From Stenogyne calaminthoides (taxonomy: Eukaryota; Streptophyta; Magnoliopsida; Lamiales; Lamiaceae): DNA of 64,000 nucleotides. The notes under the pieces are model-generated. The model was not told the origin of the DNA. It saw only the letters and a list, made by a program, of their open reading frames with translations, and ran no database searches. Position 1 is the first letter of the stretch. The number at the start of each line of letters is the position of its first letter. This document shows positions 34,633 to 47,700 of the stretch, in pieces. The position numbers and the translations under genes were made by a program. The DNA lies in the NCBI GenBank assembly GCA_037126765.1, contig JBBCBC010000009.1:29286870-29350869 (forward strand). Direction: 5' to 3'.

Positions 34633-35865
34633 GGTTTACAACACTTAAAGAAGATAAGTATGGTGAATGGGTTATGTTGTGTAAATCATTGGTCCAATTT
34701 ATAGAGGCCAAGCAGGGGTGCAAATGCAAATTTGATTTTTCAAAGCCTTTTAGAGAAATTGGCACCAAGAAGGACAAATAGCGTAGAGAAACACGCGATC
34801 GATGATTGGATAAGCTTACGGCGATTGATATCCCAAAGTATCCAGACTATTATTACGAATGTCAAATCATGCCGACTTAGGGAATCGAGACGACTATCCA
34901 ATTTTCCAAGACTAAGTTTTGGCGGTAACACTTATCCCAAGAATTGACTTGGTCTGAGTAGAATCAAATTAGGTCAACTGAAATCTGATTAGATAAGAGA
35001 TCGATCGATGAGGAAGATCGATTAGTATGATACCTCAACAAATCGATAAATCGACCAATAAATAATCAATGATAACAGTTGAAGGGGAACTTCAACCGAT
35101 CGAATCGATCGTAAAAGATTATCGACGTAAAGTGGAAATGATCGCTTAAATCGGGACAATTGGGAAATTATAAGGATTAGGCGTAAAAACTAATTTCAAC
35201 AAGTGGTAGAAACAGACTTAAAGTGGTATTGATCGACATAAATATCGACCAACCGGATTCGATTTCGTTTATTTCTTTTGTTTATCGCTATATATCCGAA
35301 ATTATCGATAATATTTGCCTTTCATCAGACACATACTTTTGTGATGCATACTCTGCAAAGTACTTAATGCGGACGTAGGTTATATGTATTAAATGCCACT
35401 AAATGTATTTTTAAATCCAAAAGGCAATCGCGCGTGCATATCCTGACCACACGATCAAAACCGCTCAATCTGGATCATTTATCCTTTTCAAACGTTTGAT
35501 CTTCTAGTCTCGATTTTCCCTCCTTCCTTTTATAAGCTTCATCAAAACCCTACCAGAACACTTTTCTCAAAATTCTTGCGATTTATTCTCTGCGAACTCA
35601 CAATTACCTTTCTGCGCTTCAAAGTGTTTCTTGCGATTCAACGTATTTCAAAATCGAAAAGCAGAATCTGGTAATTTCTGGTTATTTGATGAATTACTTT
35701 CCTAAAATCCATTGATCATATAGATTATGTCTATTTTTGTTATCCTGTGTTATGCCTTATCATCTCTTGGTATCTGTATGTATCCATCGATTACTAGGTC
35801 TGATAATCAATATGTGATATCTTTATAGTTATGCACAAATTTTAATCGAATCTATCTTGTTGTAG
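34633..35865. other. Noncoding stretch between antisense unit and third ORF
   Basis: Holds the antisense TATA-like site (34696-34703). It then has AT-rich DNA with many gatcgat words, and a leader-like pyrimidine-rich stretch with an acceptor-like site (ttgttgtag at 35857-35865) just before the ATG at 35866. This suggests the third ORF is expressed from a spliced transcript. No other gene seen. Confidence 0.45.
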
Positions 35866-36856
35866 ATGACTACTCACAGATTGGGCAAACTTATGTGTAA
35901 CTATGCGGATTTGGCAACCAAAATTTTTGAAGACAAATTTGTAAGGTTTGGTGTTACACGGGATCCAGAATCAATGGAGGTGGAACAAATTCTGAGAAGG
36001 TGCGATCTCGAAAAATACTGTGCTGCTCACTGCAATCCAGTAATGCAGTATGAGGCACTAGAATTCTTGAGGAATTTGAAGGTGGACACGGAAAATTCTG
36101 GAGACGAACTGATTTCTTCAGTAAATGGAGAGGATATCAGACTTACAAATGCTGATATAACTCAACTGTTCAACCTGCCCAAAGGAAAAATCTCTCCTGC
36201 TCACTACAGGGAGAATGAAGAAGAAACTGATCAAAAATGAACTCTTCAGAGATGCTGATAAACACCAGACCGTAGGCTTTGTCAGGCCTATGTTGAAAAG
36301 GAAATACCGTCTGTTGTTTGACATTCTGTCAAAAACAATTATGGGCATCTCTTTCAGCCCAGATGGATTAACTGCTGTCAAAATGTATAGTATGGCCGCT
36401 ATTATCGATGGAGCCAAAAATATTAATTGGCATGGTTTTCTGAAGGCTATTCTTCTCCAAGAACATAAAAAATTTGGAGTTAGTGAACAGAGACAAGTCT
36501 ATCTGAAGAAGAGAATCAGCAATCTCAACAAGGTTGCAGTCATTCTGAAGGACAAGATGTCCAATGCTGAATGGGATCAGAACGGACTGAAGTTCTACAA
36601 GGCCTTTCTCTCAACCACAACTGCCATCTATGGGCCGACAGATGATGATATGAGGCCCACTCTCCCTAAGGTTAAGAAAGGGAAGAACAATGAGACAGCT
36701 AAGTCTGCAACTGATGCTCCTCAAAAGAAGAAGAGAAAACTGATAAAGGCTCAGGAGAAGAGTCCAAAGAAAGTAAAATGCACTCACCATGACTTTTTTT
36801 TTTCGAAGACGAAGTCAAATGAAGAAGGAGCGCCAGATCAGCCGATCGCCACGTAG
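35866..36856 (+). CDS. copia 'third ORF' (post-pol sense ORF), N-terminal part
   Basis: Two overlapping frames (35866-36240 and 36215-36856) form one product after a frameshift near 36225. The first has DPESMEVEQILRRCDLEKYC and TNADITQLFNLPKG. The second has LLFDILSKTIMGISFSPDGL, MYSMAAIIDGAKNINWHGF and a basic lysine-rich tail. The same order occurs at 58947-58092 in the reverse element, in the same position between pol and the 3' LTR. Extra sense ORFs there are a hallmark of Sirevirus-like copia elements, where they are often called envelope-like. No membrane segment or signal peptide is evident, so I keep the function open. Confidence 0.7.
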
Positions 36857-38333
36857 ATCACCAAAAAAATCGACAGCAAGCTTCCCAAGTTGAGAGCTCG
36901 CCAGAGCAATCAGAGGGCGGAGCAAGGGATGAAAGATCTCCATCACCCCGATCTCCATCACCCCGATCTCCATCACCCCAATCTCGCGCTAATTCACCAC
37001 TCAGACTTCTAGCTACTGAGCATATCTCTCCTTATCTCCTTCACCGCCGCGAACACGAAAGTTCACCGTTCACAACCAAGAAGATCACCTGGCCGCAGAA
37101 CCGACCGCAAGAGCTGCTCTGAGAACCCAACCCTATTGTAGAACCTCTGCAGATTCAAATTAATCACCAACATCCAGCTACTCAGACGCCACCGTAACCC
37201 CTCTACATCTCATCAACCTGAACCTGGTCGATCTAAACAGTTGATTCCTGAGTCCAGATCATCCAAAACCATCACCGAAAATGGTCGAATGAGAATTGAA
37301 CGCGAAATTGATGAGTTGTACCGAGTTGGAAGCCCATCCCCGTTATTCGGGAAGAATTAATGGAGATCCTCACCGAAAGATCTCCGCTTTGAAGAACTTC
37401 TCAAATTTCATGATCATTATTATCAGATGGGAGAGTCTTGATGCATTCGCAGATTTTGATTTCGACATGAAGAAATCGCCAGTAGGATCACCAAATGAAT
37501 CGATAATCGAAGCGATCAAAGCTCGATCCACGTAAAGTCGAATAATTGAACAAGTTGAACTGAGGTCATTGCGTAAACTCCTAAGGAAGATGATCCTAAG
37601 AAGGATGTGGTAGTTGCCGATGATGGTGGAACCGGTGCAAAGAAGCTTCATGACCAGCCACTCGAGGCGCAAAATACCGAAATGATCGGTGATGCAAAAT
37701 ATTCCCGCAACACACATCACCACCGATCAACTTAAGGAGATCGATCTTGTTTTAAAGATCTTCCGAAAAAGAAGTTGAGGGAGGTTGGCTAATGAACTTA
37801 GCAACACAATAGCCGATCGAGGCGATTGGCCTCAAAAGAAATAACAGATCAACGGAATTGGCTATTTCCCGATTGAAGCAATCAAAGATCGGTTCTCTCA
37901 AACCGTGACTAACCCGATCGCTGAATTTAAAAAGACAAATTGACGACAAGCTAGTCCAGTTGATCAACAACAAGTTTCTCTCCGATGGTCACCAAAAAAG
38001 CTTGAAATGATTGAAGAAAAACTTGATAAACTCATTCTTACCCTCTCTACCGTCTTTTTGAATCATCAAGATTGAAATTGATCTCAAAGATTCAAAATCT
38101 ATCTACTCAAGCTCAAGGTTTATCTGTTGAAGATCTTAACAAGGCCATATCAGTCAGCTTTGGATCTCTGACTTCCCACCTCAATGCTCTTTTTGATCAA
38201 ACCAAAAAGGGGAAGGACATGTTGAGAAACCAACCGACTTCATCCAAACAAAGAAGAACAGATTCTCACAGTTGAATCCTATGGCCAGAGACTAGACCAT
38301 CTGGATCTGTTTGCTAATGAAGTTTTTGGGAAG
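36857..38333 (+). pseudogene. Third ORF, middle part, heavily frameshifted
   Basis: Low-complexity S/P-rich coding style at 36930-37060 (tandem ccatcaccccgatct units), then broken frames with many cgatcg words. The region matches 56142-58091 of the reverse element in position and style. Short pieces such as SIQNLSTQAQGLSVEDLNKA-like coding at 38090 are readable. Confidence 0.5.
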
Positions 38334-39049
38334 ATGGAGAAGTCAAAGGCAAGAAAGTTAGCTGCTGGTGCTGGGACATCAAAACCTATACCAACCACTC
38401 AGACTAAGAGAGTCACGAGAAACATAGCTAGCCAGATACAGGCCGATAAGGAACTGACTGAGAAACTGACTAAGGAGCAGATTGCTGAAGAAGCTCGTAT
38501 TAGTGAAGAAGAAAGAAGGGCACAACAATTGGCAAAGGCAGAAGACATGAAAAAGAAATACAGATCGAGGGCGAAGAAAGGCAGAGCCGGAAAATCTAGA
38601 GCAGAAACTCAGTTGCCAGCAAGAGTTGATGAAATCATTCGAAAACTGCTGCTCATGCTGATAGGTTCGAGGAATGGAATAAGATCAGAAGTGAATGGCT
38701 TCTGGATGCATTTGTTCTGGACCTAGTGCCACAAGAAGAATCACCAGATGCAAAATTTCTCAACTGGTTGGAGAACAAGCACCCAGATTTTCTGAAATAT
38801 CTGGAAAATGAGGCCAGAATAATCAATGTGAGAATATCTCGTCAAGAGTATGACGTGATGGACTACTCGAAGAAGGCAGATGACTCATTTGACAGACTGG
38901 CATTTCAAAGGTTCTATTTTGACATCCTGAACAAAGCTCGCATAACTGATCCTCAGCACATCAATGATGTCAAATGGAAGTTATACCAGATATTCAACGT
39001 TCCTCAGGATCAACGAGAAATGCCAGAGGGATATAAGCCAAGAGATTAA
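38334..39049 (+). CDS. copia third ORF, C-terminal part
   Basis: Two adjoining frames: 38334-38726 (charged coiled-coil-like, with KLTKEQIAEEARISEEERR) and 38726-39049 (FLNWLENKHPDFLKYLENEA, then FYFDILNKARITDPQ). They align in order with 56141-55524 of the reverse element (FRNWLETKYPDFYRKAV). The stop is about 200 bp before the polypurine tract. Function unknown. Confidence 0.65.
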
Positions 39050-39246
39050 AGATCAGAAGACTTTTTAGGATCAACTGAATTTAAACTCAAACTTTTCTGA
39101 TGTAACCTGTAATCGATAAATCTGCCGAATGAAAAGTTTATTCTTTTTCTGATCCTAAGATAAAATCTCATTGTCTTCTGATTATGTGTTCTTTACTGTC
39201 TTATATTTATCAAATGTGTTGGTTTCTCAAGTGTTTTGGTTTCATC

Positions 39247-39260
39247 AAAAAGGGGAAAAT
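39247..39260 (+). promoter_or_regulatory. Polypurine tract
   Basis: aaaaaggggaaaat immediately before the second LTR is the plus-strand primer site expected for an LTR retrotransposon. Confidence 0.9.
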
Positions 39261-40837
39261 TGTTGGGAAATTTAGAGTTTTGATGAAAGTTCCAAAACAC
39301 ATGTAATAGGACCAGTCAGACCTGTTAGCTGACTGATGTTTTTAAATATCAGTTATAAGATGACCAGTTGATACTTATTGTATAGAACAACTGATGTATA
39401 AGATAGGTCACATATTGAGGGAGAACTCAATATGTATAGGTCAGATCTAAAGACCAGCTGAGAACAAAATACCAGCTGAAGTCAGAAGGCCAGAAGGCAA
39501 GGGAAATACAGAAGATCAGACGATCTGATAAAGTCAGATGATCAGAGTGAAATCATGAAGCTCAAATTCAGAAGACCTGAAGATCTGGTGACTACCAGAA
39601 GATCAGACCAGAAGACCTACATCAGCCGAGTCTGCTAGTTGAGCTAAGACAACTGGCACCAGAAGACTCTATCAGGTAGATTGATCAGTTGTAACTGATC
39701 AGGTCAGCTCACACCAGGTGGTAACTGATGTTTCACAAAGTCATACGTTGTTGATCTGAACAAGAAGAATGTCAACTTTAGTTGGTAGAACAAACACTGG
39801 AAAGTATTTTTGTTAACCAATAAGAACAAGACATGTATGAACGGAGCCGACAATATGGGATTTGGTGCTGCTTGGTCAAACGGCTATAAAAGACAACTAT
39901 CCATGCTTTCGGCCATGCCGTCCCTGAAGCACGTCACATCAAATCCTACATATCTACCAAATATAGCCAGAAATTCAAATTACTCTCCAACGACTCTTTG
40001 ATTTCGGGGTCTATAAATATGGGATTACTTTTCAGAGTAAAGACGACGAAAATTATCAAGAAGCTCATACTATAGCCAAATTTCCGCACGAAGAACACAA
40101 CCTTGAAGATTATTTTTCTAAGTGTTCATCCCATAGTTCTTAGCACATAAATCTTATCCTCTAGTTGTTAGGCTACTTAAATACTAGGATAGATTTCAAA
40201 GTTGGAACAAACAACAAATCTTACCCAAAACCCAAAGTTAGGTTAAGTTTGTTTAGCAAGATTTCAGACTAGGGTTTCTAGTTCTGATTTCTGGGATCGA
40301 TTGAGTGAGAGCTCTATAAATATCTGTTGGTGTAATGTGTTGGACTAACACAATAATCTAAGTCCAATTGGTTAAGTTGGTGCCCCTTGTGATAGGGAAG
40401 AGTGGACGTAGGACTGGTTGTCCGAACCACTATAAATCTTGTGTGCATTTACCTGATTGATTAACTGCTTCACACTATTGCACACAACTTAATTAAATCT
40501 GCATACATATTCTGAGTTAGGATCAGCGAGCACCAAGCTACTGATCTGATCGGATTGACTCCATAGTCATCTGATTGAAAACAGCTTCGGAATCTAATTT
40601 GTTATAAACTAGTTTTTCACACGGGTATAAACTAGCTTTCGCACAATCAGTTAAACTGATAGATACCGAATCGATCCGCCTCGAGCGATCAAGAAGTTGG
40701 ATATCGATCCAAATCGATTCACTTTGCACTCTGATCGAAAAACTACAATCACACCGACCGCATTAAAAAGTTTTCAGAAGTCTATTCACCCCTCCCCTCT
40801 AGACTTCTGCCTTCACGAAACCCGTTCGGGACCTACA
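39261..40837 (+). mobile_element. Second LTR of the copia composite (subfamily B)
   Basis: TGTTGGGAAATTTAGAG ... GTTCGGGACCTACA, 1577 bp, the partner of 26009-27574. It is not followed by the target duplication but by agtggaaat and then a further LTR. agtgg is the start of the primer-binding region and aaat the end of the polypurine tract, as if an internal region had been deleted here. Confidence 0.93.
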
Positions 40838-40846
40838 AGTGGAAAT

Positions 40847-42440
40847 TGTTGGGATATTTTAGTTTTGATGAATTATGCCAAAACATTATCAACTTGCATT
40901 ATTGAAGCTAATCTACAGATAACAAGTTGAGGGGGAACGAGAGAACAAGTTGAGGGGGAACTCACGAAATCGTAAGAGATGATCGAGATCGACGAGGTCA
41001 GATGAGACCGACGAGATCATATGAGTAAGATGAGTTCCAAATTAATTGATGAGCTGGGGAAAATCAGAAGAAAAGATAAGCTAAGCCAGCTGATCAGAAG
41101 AATCAGAAGTTACTTGATCAGAAGTTACCAGATTAGAAGACCAGATCAGATGACCAGATCAGAAGAGGAGGTTGCCGATCGTAAGAGGAAAGAGATGAGA
41201 CCGACGAGATCGACGTGATAGAGATCAAATAAGTTAACCTGATGCAACTAACCTGATGTACTAACTGATGCGTATAAACCGATATGGTCGACTGATGTTA
41301 TATCGATCCGATTAGGTGAGCCGATCGATCAAAGAGAAGAAATCGAAAACCACAAGTCACTCGATCCGATGTCCTCGTAAGACAAGTCACCAAGACAAGT
41401 TATCCAAGTCATGTTCATCGAGAATCGTAACGCCATCGATGATCGAGATAGCTCGAAAAGCTAGTGACTGAGGGTCGATGTCCGAAATCGGAAGAGCCAA
41501 CTCAAGAAGTTCGCTTTAGTGTCGAGATGCTGATCGAATAAGGTCCGGCCAAGAGAAGTCTGGCTGAATCAAGAATCTCAAGACTCGGAAGGATCCCAAG
41601 AATATAGTCTTTAGATTCAAATTTGGCGTGGACCAATGAGAGGAAGACAACAAGCTCCGAAAAAGTCGCAAAAGCTACGAATAGTATGGATTTGAATGTG
41701 ACTCCATCCAATCCGGAACATTCAAATCCACACTATAAATACAAGTTCTTCCTTCATTATTCGTGTGTGAAATGCGTGAAAAACACCATTGAGCTCTGAG
41801 CCAAATCATCTAGCATTTCCACCATAGAACACCTTTGAGCAAGAAATACACGATATATTCAAGAGTGTTCTATCCTAGATCTAAGCCCAAATGTAATATC
41901 CTAAGCTTAGAGAGATTTTCCCATCCTTAAGATTGAGGCTAAACAAATGTAAGGGAAAATCTCACCCTAGTTGGACACCAAACAATCTTTACCCAAACCG
42001 AAAGTGTTAGGTTAAGTTTTTTTAATAAGCAAGAATTTAAGTTAGTTGGACTAACTTAAATTCAGGTGAGGAGAAACTCGTTAAACATCTAAGCAATCCC
42101 GAAAGGGAGGGTAGGCAATCCCGTGAGGGAGATAAGCCCGAGAGAGTGAGAACTCATTAAACATCTGTTGTATTGTGTTGGACTAACACATTAATCTAAG
42201 TCCAGTTGGTTAAGTTGGTGCCCCTGCTGATAGTGAAGAGTGGATGTAGGAGTTGGACTCCGAACCACTATAAAATCGTGTGTTCCTTACTGCTTTATGT
42301 TCTTACTTGCCATATGCATTTGATTATAAGCAAAACACATAGTTTAAAAAGAAAATTTTGGAATCACCATTCCCTCACCCATGTTTTATATGCATTACAT
42401 GATTTTTACGCATTTCATGGGTTTTTCACCGGGACCAACA
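40847..42440 (+). mobile_element. Third LTR, subfamily A, closing the composite
   Basis: TGTTGGGATATTTTAG ... CGGGACCAACA, 1594 bp, matching the two solo LTRs. Followed by atttt (42441-42445), the duplicate of 26004-26008. Thus the duplication brackets all three LTRs. Internal minisatellite units (gagaactcgttaaacatc) are reduced to about two. Confidence 0.92.
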
Positions 42441-42774
42441 ATTTTATCAAAAAACAATGCACTGTTCATCATTCAATCTCCTTAGCAAAACTTCATACTC
42501 CATCCTTAGTTCATCTCTATTATACGATAACTCAGTCAAAATCATCCTATTACGGGATGTTATACTGTTATCAACAACTGCCACAAACATCCCATCAAAA
42601 TAATTCAAACTCTTACCAAGAGAATGCAACATATTATCGATTTCCAAAAGATAACAATTATTGATCTCACCATCTGTCATTCTTAATTCTACAAACATAA
42701 GAAAAAAAAACATCATTAAAAAACATACACAAAGTAATAAATGATTATTTTTAATAAGGTATTAAATAATTATA

Positions 42775-42812
<38 letters not shown>

Positions 42813-44262
42813 TATATAACATGACAATATATACACCAATAATATAAAAAAATATTTAAAACATTTAAAATAATATAATTATATAATTATGATTAATTAT
42901 ATAAAACACCTAAATAAGGAAAGCATGCAAATAACTTTGGTGCGGAAGAATAAGGAAAGTGAGCTAAAAATAATGGGGCATAGGGAATTTAATTTAAAGA
43001 ATGTATAATATAAAAAATAAAAATAAAAATACCTGGATACCGCATTATTTTTCTTCTCTTGTACAAAATATCACTAGACATGTATTTTCACCATTTATCC
43101 CATATCTTACATGGATTATTTAAAGATCCAGAATTGAGAAGAGTAACAAAAAGAGATCTCATTGAAGATGCAGAGGCCCAAACGCTAGTCTGTTCAAGTT
43201 CATCAACATATTCTCTATCATCATCCAACAACCCCCTAGCAAGGTATGCACCACGAAGTGTGGGATAAACTATTACTCTAAATTTTTTTATGTCATCAAA
43301 ACACTTAGGTCCAGTAACAACGTTCAACAGAATCCTCAGATAATATGCCTCACCAGTACCAGGTGGTACATAAGAAATATGACCAACAACAACTCCCCTC
43401 TGCTTGGGTTCCCACGTCCTTATTTTTCTTTTAAAAACAAAAAACTAAGGAATTTGAGTGTATGTCAACGCAACAACTTCATTAGAATGCTTATTCAATT
43501 CAAGAAAAGCTAAAAACATGCTAGTCTTCACACCCGATCTGTCCAAAATAGAATTCAATGAATTTGTGTCCCTGAACACAACATTTTATTTTTCTGGAAG
43601 ATGAAATGCCAAACGTTCAACAGACGGATACATGTAGTTAATTTCAAAACCAAATAATCTCCAAGAAGCTTCACAAGACGAAATATACCTACAATAATAA
43701 TACACCTTGATCTCATCAACATCTGATGTGGGATTAGATTCCCCATTATTTTAACAAAATTAATAGTCACACGATCATGACCCTTGTTGATATACTTGAA
43801 TAAGTATTTAATGGCTCTAGATTGATTGCACCATTCAACATAAATATGTGCACCGTATTTTAAGAGAAGATGTCTGTTATGAGGAACAACAAATTTATTG
43901 TCCAAAACAACATTTTTTTCTTCACGATTTTTCCATCGGCTCTTTGTCTATAAATAGGATATCCATCATCATCATCATCAAATAAACTCTCGGACGAAAA
44001 TTTCTTTAGAAATTTCTTTGTACATTCACCTTTGTCAGGACAGCACGGAGAGTACTTCACAGTTGGACCACAAGGACCATGCATCATAAAATCACGAATA
44101 GCTTCAAAGTATTGTTTATCATTCACCTCATCTGGTAATTCAACTGAAATTATACGTTCAATATCATCACCTGAAGGAGCATCATTATAATTTTCAAGAA
44201 AAACCAAGATATGTGCATGAGGCAGCCCACATTTTTTAAACTTCACAGTATACAAAACTGCA
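42441..44262 (-). pseudogene. Helitron Rep domain (HUH endonuclease) and Rep-helicase linker
   Basis: The - strand from 44262: KKCGLPHAHILVFL holds the HxH metal-binding motif, then PDEVNDKQYFEAIRDFMMHG and DDGYPIYRQRADG. After a frameshift in an A run (about 43915) comes AIKYLFKYINKGHDR, the two-tyrosine motif that nicks and joins DNA. Then follow SYVPPGTGEAYYLRILL, FRVIVYPTLRGAYLARGLLD, a short intron (about 43025-42720) and ELSYNRDELRMEYEVLLRRL. This is the normal Helitron order leading into the helicase. The linker joins in frame to 26008 once 26009-42440 and one atttt are removed. The conserved region upstream of HxH is absent, so Rep is N-terminally truncated. Confidence 0.9.
42780..42811. 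repeat. (AT)n microsatellite in a Helitron intron
   Basis: About 16 at units in the intron preceding the Rep-helicase linker exon. Confidence 0.9.
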
Positions 44263-44389
44263 AAATAATATATAAAATTTATTACAAAATTCTACATTTA
44301 ATTTATGATAATAAATCATTATTATAATAGAATATAATATAATCATCATATAATCATTAATAACATCAGAATTTTGTTGTTTTCCATAC

Positions 44390-44710
44390 AAATTTTAGTT
44401 TGAATTAACAAACTTATCTCCAAATACATAACGAAAAATTGATGACGAAGTCGTGTTTATAAGTCTATTCATTTCAGAATCTTTATTGCCTGCCCAAAAA
44501 ATTAAAACATAAAATAAGTAGGTCAACATTTAAGCAAAATAAAATATAATTGTAAACTGCATATTTTTGGTTAAAAAAAATTAAACATTTTAATGTATAA
44601 AAAATATAAATTCATATTAAACAAAAAACATACCTTGTGCATTTTCTTGATGTGGAGATTGATCCTGGTTGATGATTTTTGAACTTTTAGCTTCCTCATT
44701 ATTCAATATC
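44390..44710 (-). pseudogene. Two small exons upstream of Rep, unrelated to Rep
   Basis: The - strand shows exon-like pieces with good splice sites: 44710-44636 (ILNNEEAKSSKIINQDQSPH, ending in a gtatgt donor) and about 44490-44395 (NKDSEMNRLINTTSSSIFRY, acceptor gggcag). Neither resembles the Rep N-terminus. They look like captured or newly recruited exons of a chimeric Helitron transcript. Confidence 0.4.
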
Positions 44711-44759
44711 TGCTTAAAAATAACACAACATAAAAAATTAACAATATAATAGAACAAAT

Positions 44760-47700
44760 TAACAGTATATTATAGGAAAAATCGTTTGCTTAAACATAAC
44801 TGACAATCATGATTTGACGGTATGAGTCAATTTCATTATTCATTGAATTTTAGCTAAAATTAAATGCATATACAAAAGATACATAAAATTAAATTTTAAT
44901 TAAAAAAACAAAATAATAAACTAATTATACACACACAAAACTTGAATAATAATCTCTAATATTTAATAAAAAGATTAGTTCACAAATTACCAAAAAAGTT
45001 GATGGTTGTACGAACCGGCCCTTGAAGTTTTCATAAAAAAATATGAACATGAGATTAAATATACAATATATATTTACTTATAAAATTTAATGGATATTAA
45101 TTCATGTTATTATGTGTAATGAAATATAATTAATTGTCAATTAATTTTAACTCATGATTATTGAAAATTATTATGTAAATATTTAATCAAGTTTAATACT
45201 TGAACTAAATTAGTGGTTGCAAAAAAATGTGATGATTAATATAAAAAAAATTAATATTTTCTCATAAAAAAACTTGCTCATTTAAACTTAACAAATTATC
45301 GAATGTTTACAAACATATTATTACTTGATCAATCTAAATTTAAACATTATTGTATGTTTTAGATATTTACTACTTCTGTATGAATAACTAAATTTAAAAA
45401 AAATTTGACATATATATAAACAAATAAGAACTGAATTATTAAAAATAAATTTATTTTTAAGAACAGGTAACTAAATTCTATATATGAACATATAAAATTA
45501 TTATTTGTTTAGAACATGATTATCTAAGACCTGACATTATTAATCAATCAATAAATTATTTATAATAAAAAGTTTCGTTTACGACATACCAGGGAAAAAG
45601 TTGATTTGTAGGAAGTGGAACTTGATGTTTTCACAAAATTATATGAATATGTGTTGAAATAAACAAATATGTAACAATTTATAATAACTTGTTTTATCAC
45701 ATGTATTAATTATCAATAATTGTCCATTAATAATTAGACATGATTCTAGGAAATGATTATATTATAAGATAATTTCATGGAAAAAAAATACATATGATTT
45801 AATACTTGAACTAAATCAATGGATGTTAATTATGTAGTGGTTAATATTAAAAAAATATGTATAATCAATAAAGTAATTAAAATACATATATTCGTTAACA
45901 ACGTACCAGAAAAGTAGACGGTTTGAAGGAGCTACACCTTGAAATTTTCATAAAACAATATGTATATGTGATGAAATAAATAATATGTAAATACTTATAA
46001 AATAAGATATTATTATTTTTATGTGTAAAAGATTATAAATTGTTTTTTCATTGATGTTTACTCGTTATTATAGGCAGATAAAAATAAATAATTATATTCT
46101 CATGGTATAAAACATTTAACAAAATTTAATGATTGAACTAAGTCAACCGATGTAATGATCTATATTAAAAAAAATTAAAACTCTTATCGAAAAATTGTTT
46201 GTTTAAAAATAACTAACAATCAATGATTTCAAATTCATTATTCATTGAATTTTAGCTAAAAAATAAACGCTCATGCAAAATAAACATAATATTAAAGTTG
46301 TTCAAGGGAATATTTAATTTTAATTAAAAAGAATTGATAAACTAATTATATGCACACATAAATTAAATAATAATCTCTAATATTTAATAAAAAGTTTCGT
46401 TCACAACTTACCAGGAAAGTTGATGGTTGTATGAACGGGACCTTGAAGTTTTGATAAAAAAATATGAACATGAGATTAAATATAATATATGTATTTAGTT
46501 ATACAATTGAATGGGTATTAATTTATGATAATACGTGAAATGAAATATAATTAATATTCCATTAATTTTAACTCATGATGTCAATACAAATTATTATGTT
46601 ATATGATAATTTCCTTGTAATTAATATTTAATAAAGTTTTGACCTAAATCAACAGTTGTAAATAAAGTAATGATTAATATTAAGATATATTAAAAATTTC
46701 TCATAAAAAAACTCATTTAAACTTAAGAAATAATTGAAGGTTTACAAACATATGATTAATTAATCAATATAAACCTAAATATTATTGTATATTTTAGATA
46801 TTTACTACATCTTTATGAATAACTATAAGTTTTCAAAAAAATGGTGAGAAATATATATATATATATATATAAACAAATAAGAACTAAATTATTAAAAATA
46901 AGTGTATTTTTGAGAACATGTAACTAAATGTTATATTATCTTAGAATAAAATTATTATTGATTAAGAACATGATTACCTAAGAACTAACATAATTAATCA
47001 GTCAATAAAGTGTTAAAAAAAAGAATAGTTTACAACTTATCAGGAAAGAAGACGGCTTGTGGGAACTGGAACTTGACGTTTTCACTAAATTATATGAAAT
47101 ATGTGATTAAATAAAAAAACATGTAATAATTTATACTAATTTGTGTTATCATGTGTATTAGATTATCAATAATATTGATCATTAATAATTAGACATTAAT
47201 ATAGGAATTGATTAAATAATAAGACAATTACATGGAAAAATTAACCCGAATGGTTTAATACTTGAGCTAAATCAATGGATGTTAATTATGTATTTATTAA
47301 TATTAAAAAAAATATGGGCTTAATAAAATAAATAAGTCAATAAAGTATTAAAAAAAAGAATCATATACGACTTACCAGGAAAGAAGATGGTTTGTAGGAA
47401 CTGGAACTTGACGTTTTCACTAAATTATATGAATATGTGATTAAATAAATAATATGTAATAATTTATACTAATTTATGTTATCATGTGTATTAAATTATC
47501 AATAATTGGTCATTAATAATTAGACATTAATCTAGAAATTGATTAAATAATAAGACAATTACATGAAAAATTTAATCCGGATGGTTTAATGCTTGAGATG
47601 AATCAATGGATGTTACTTATGTATTTATTAATATTAAAAAAATAGGCTTACCAAAATAAATAAGTCAATAAAGTATTAGAAAAAAAAAAGAATCGTTTAC

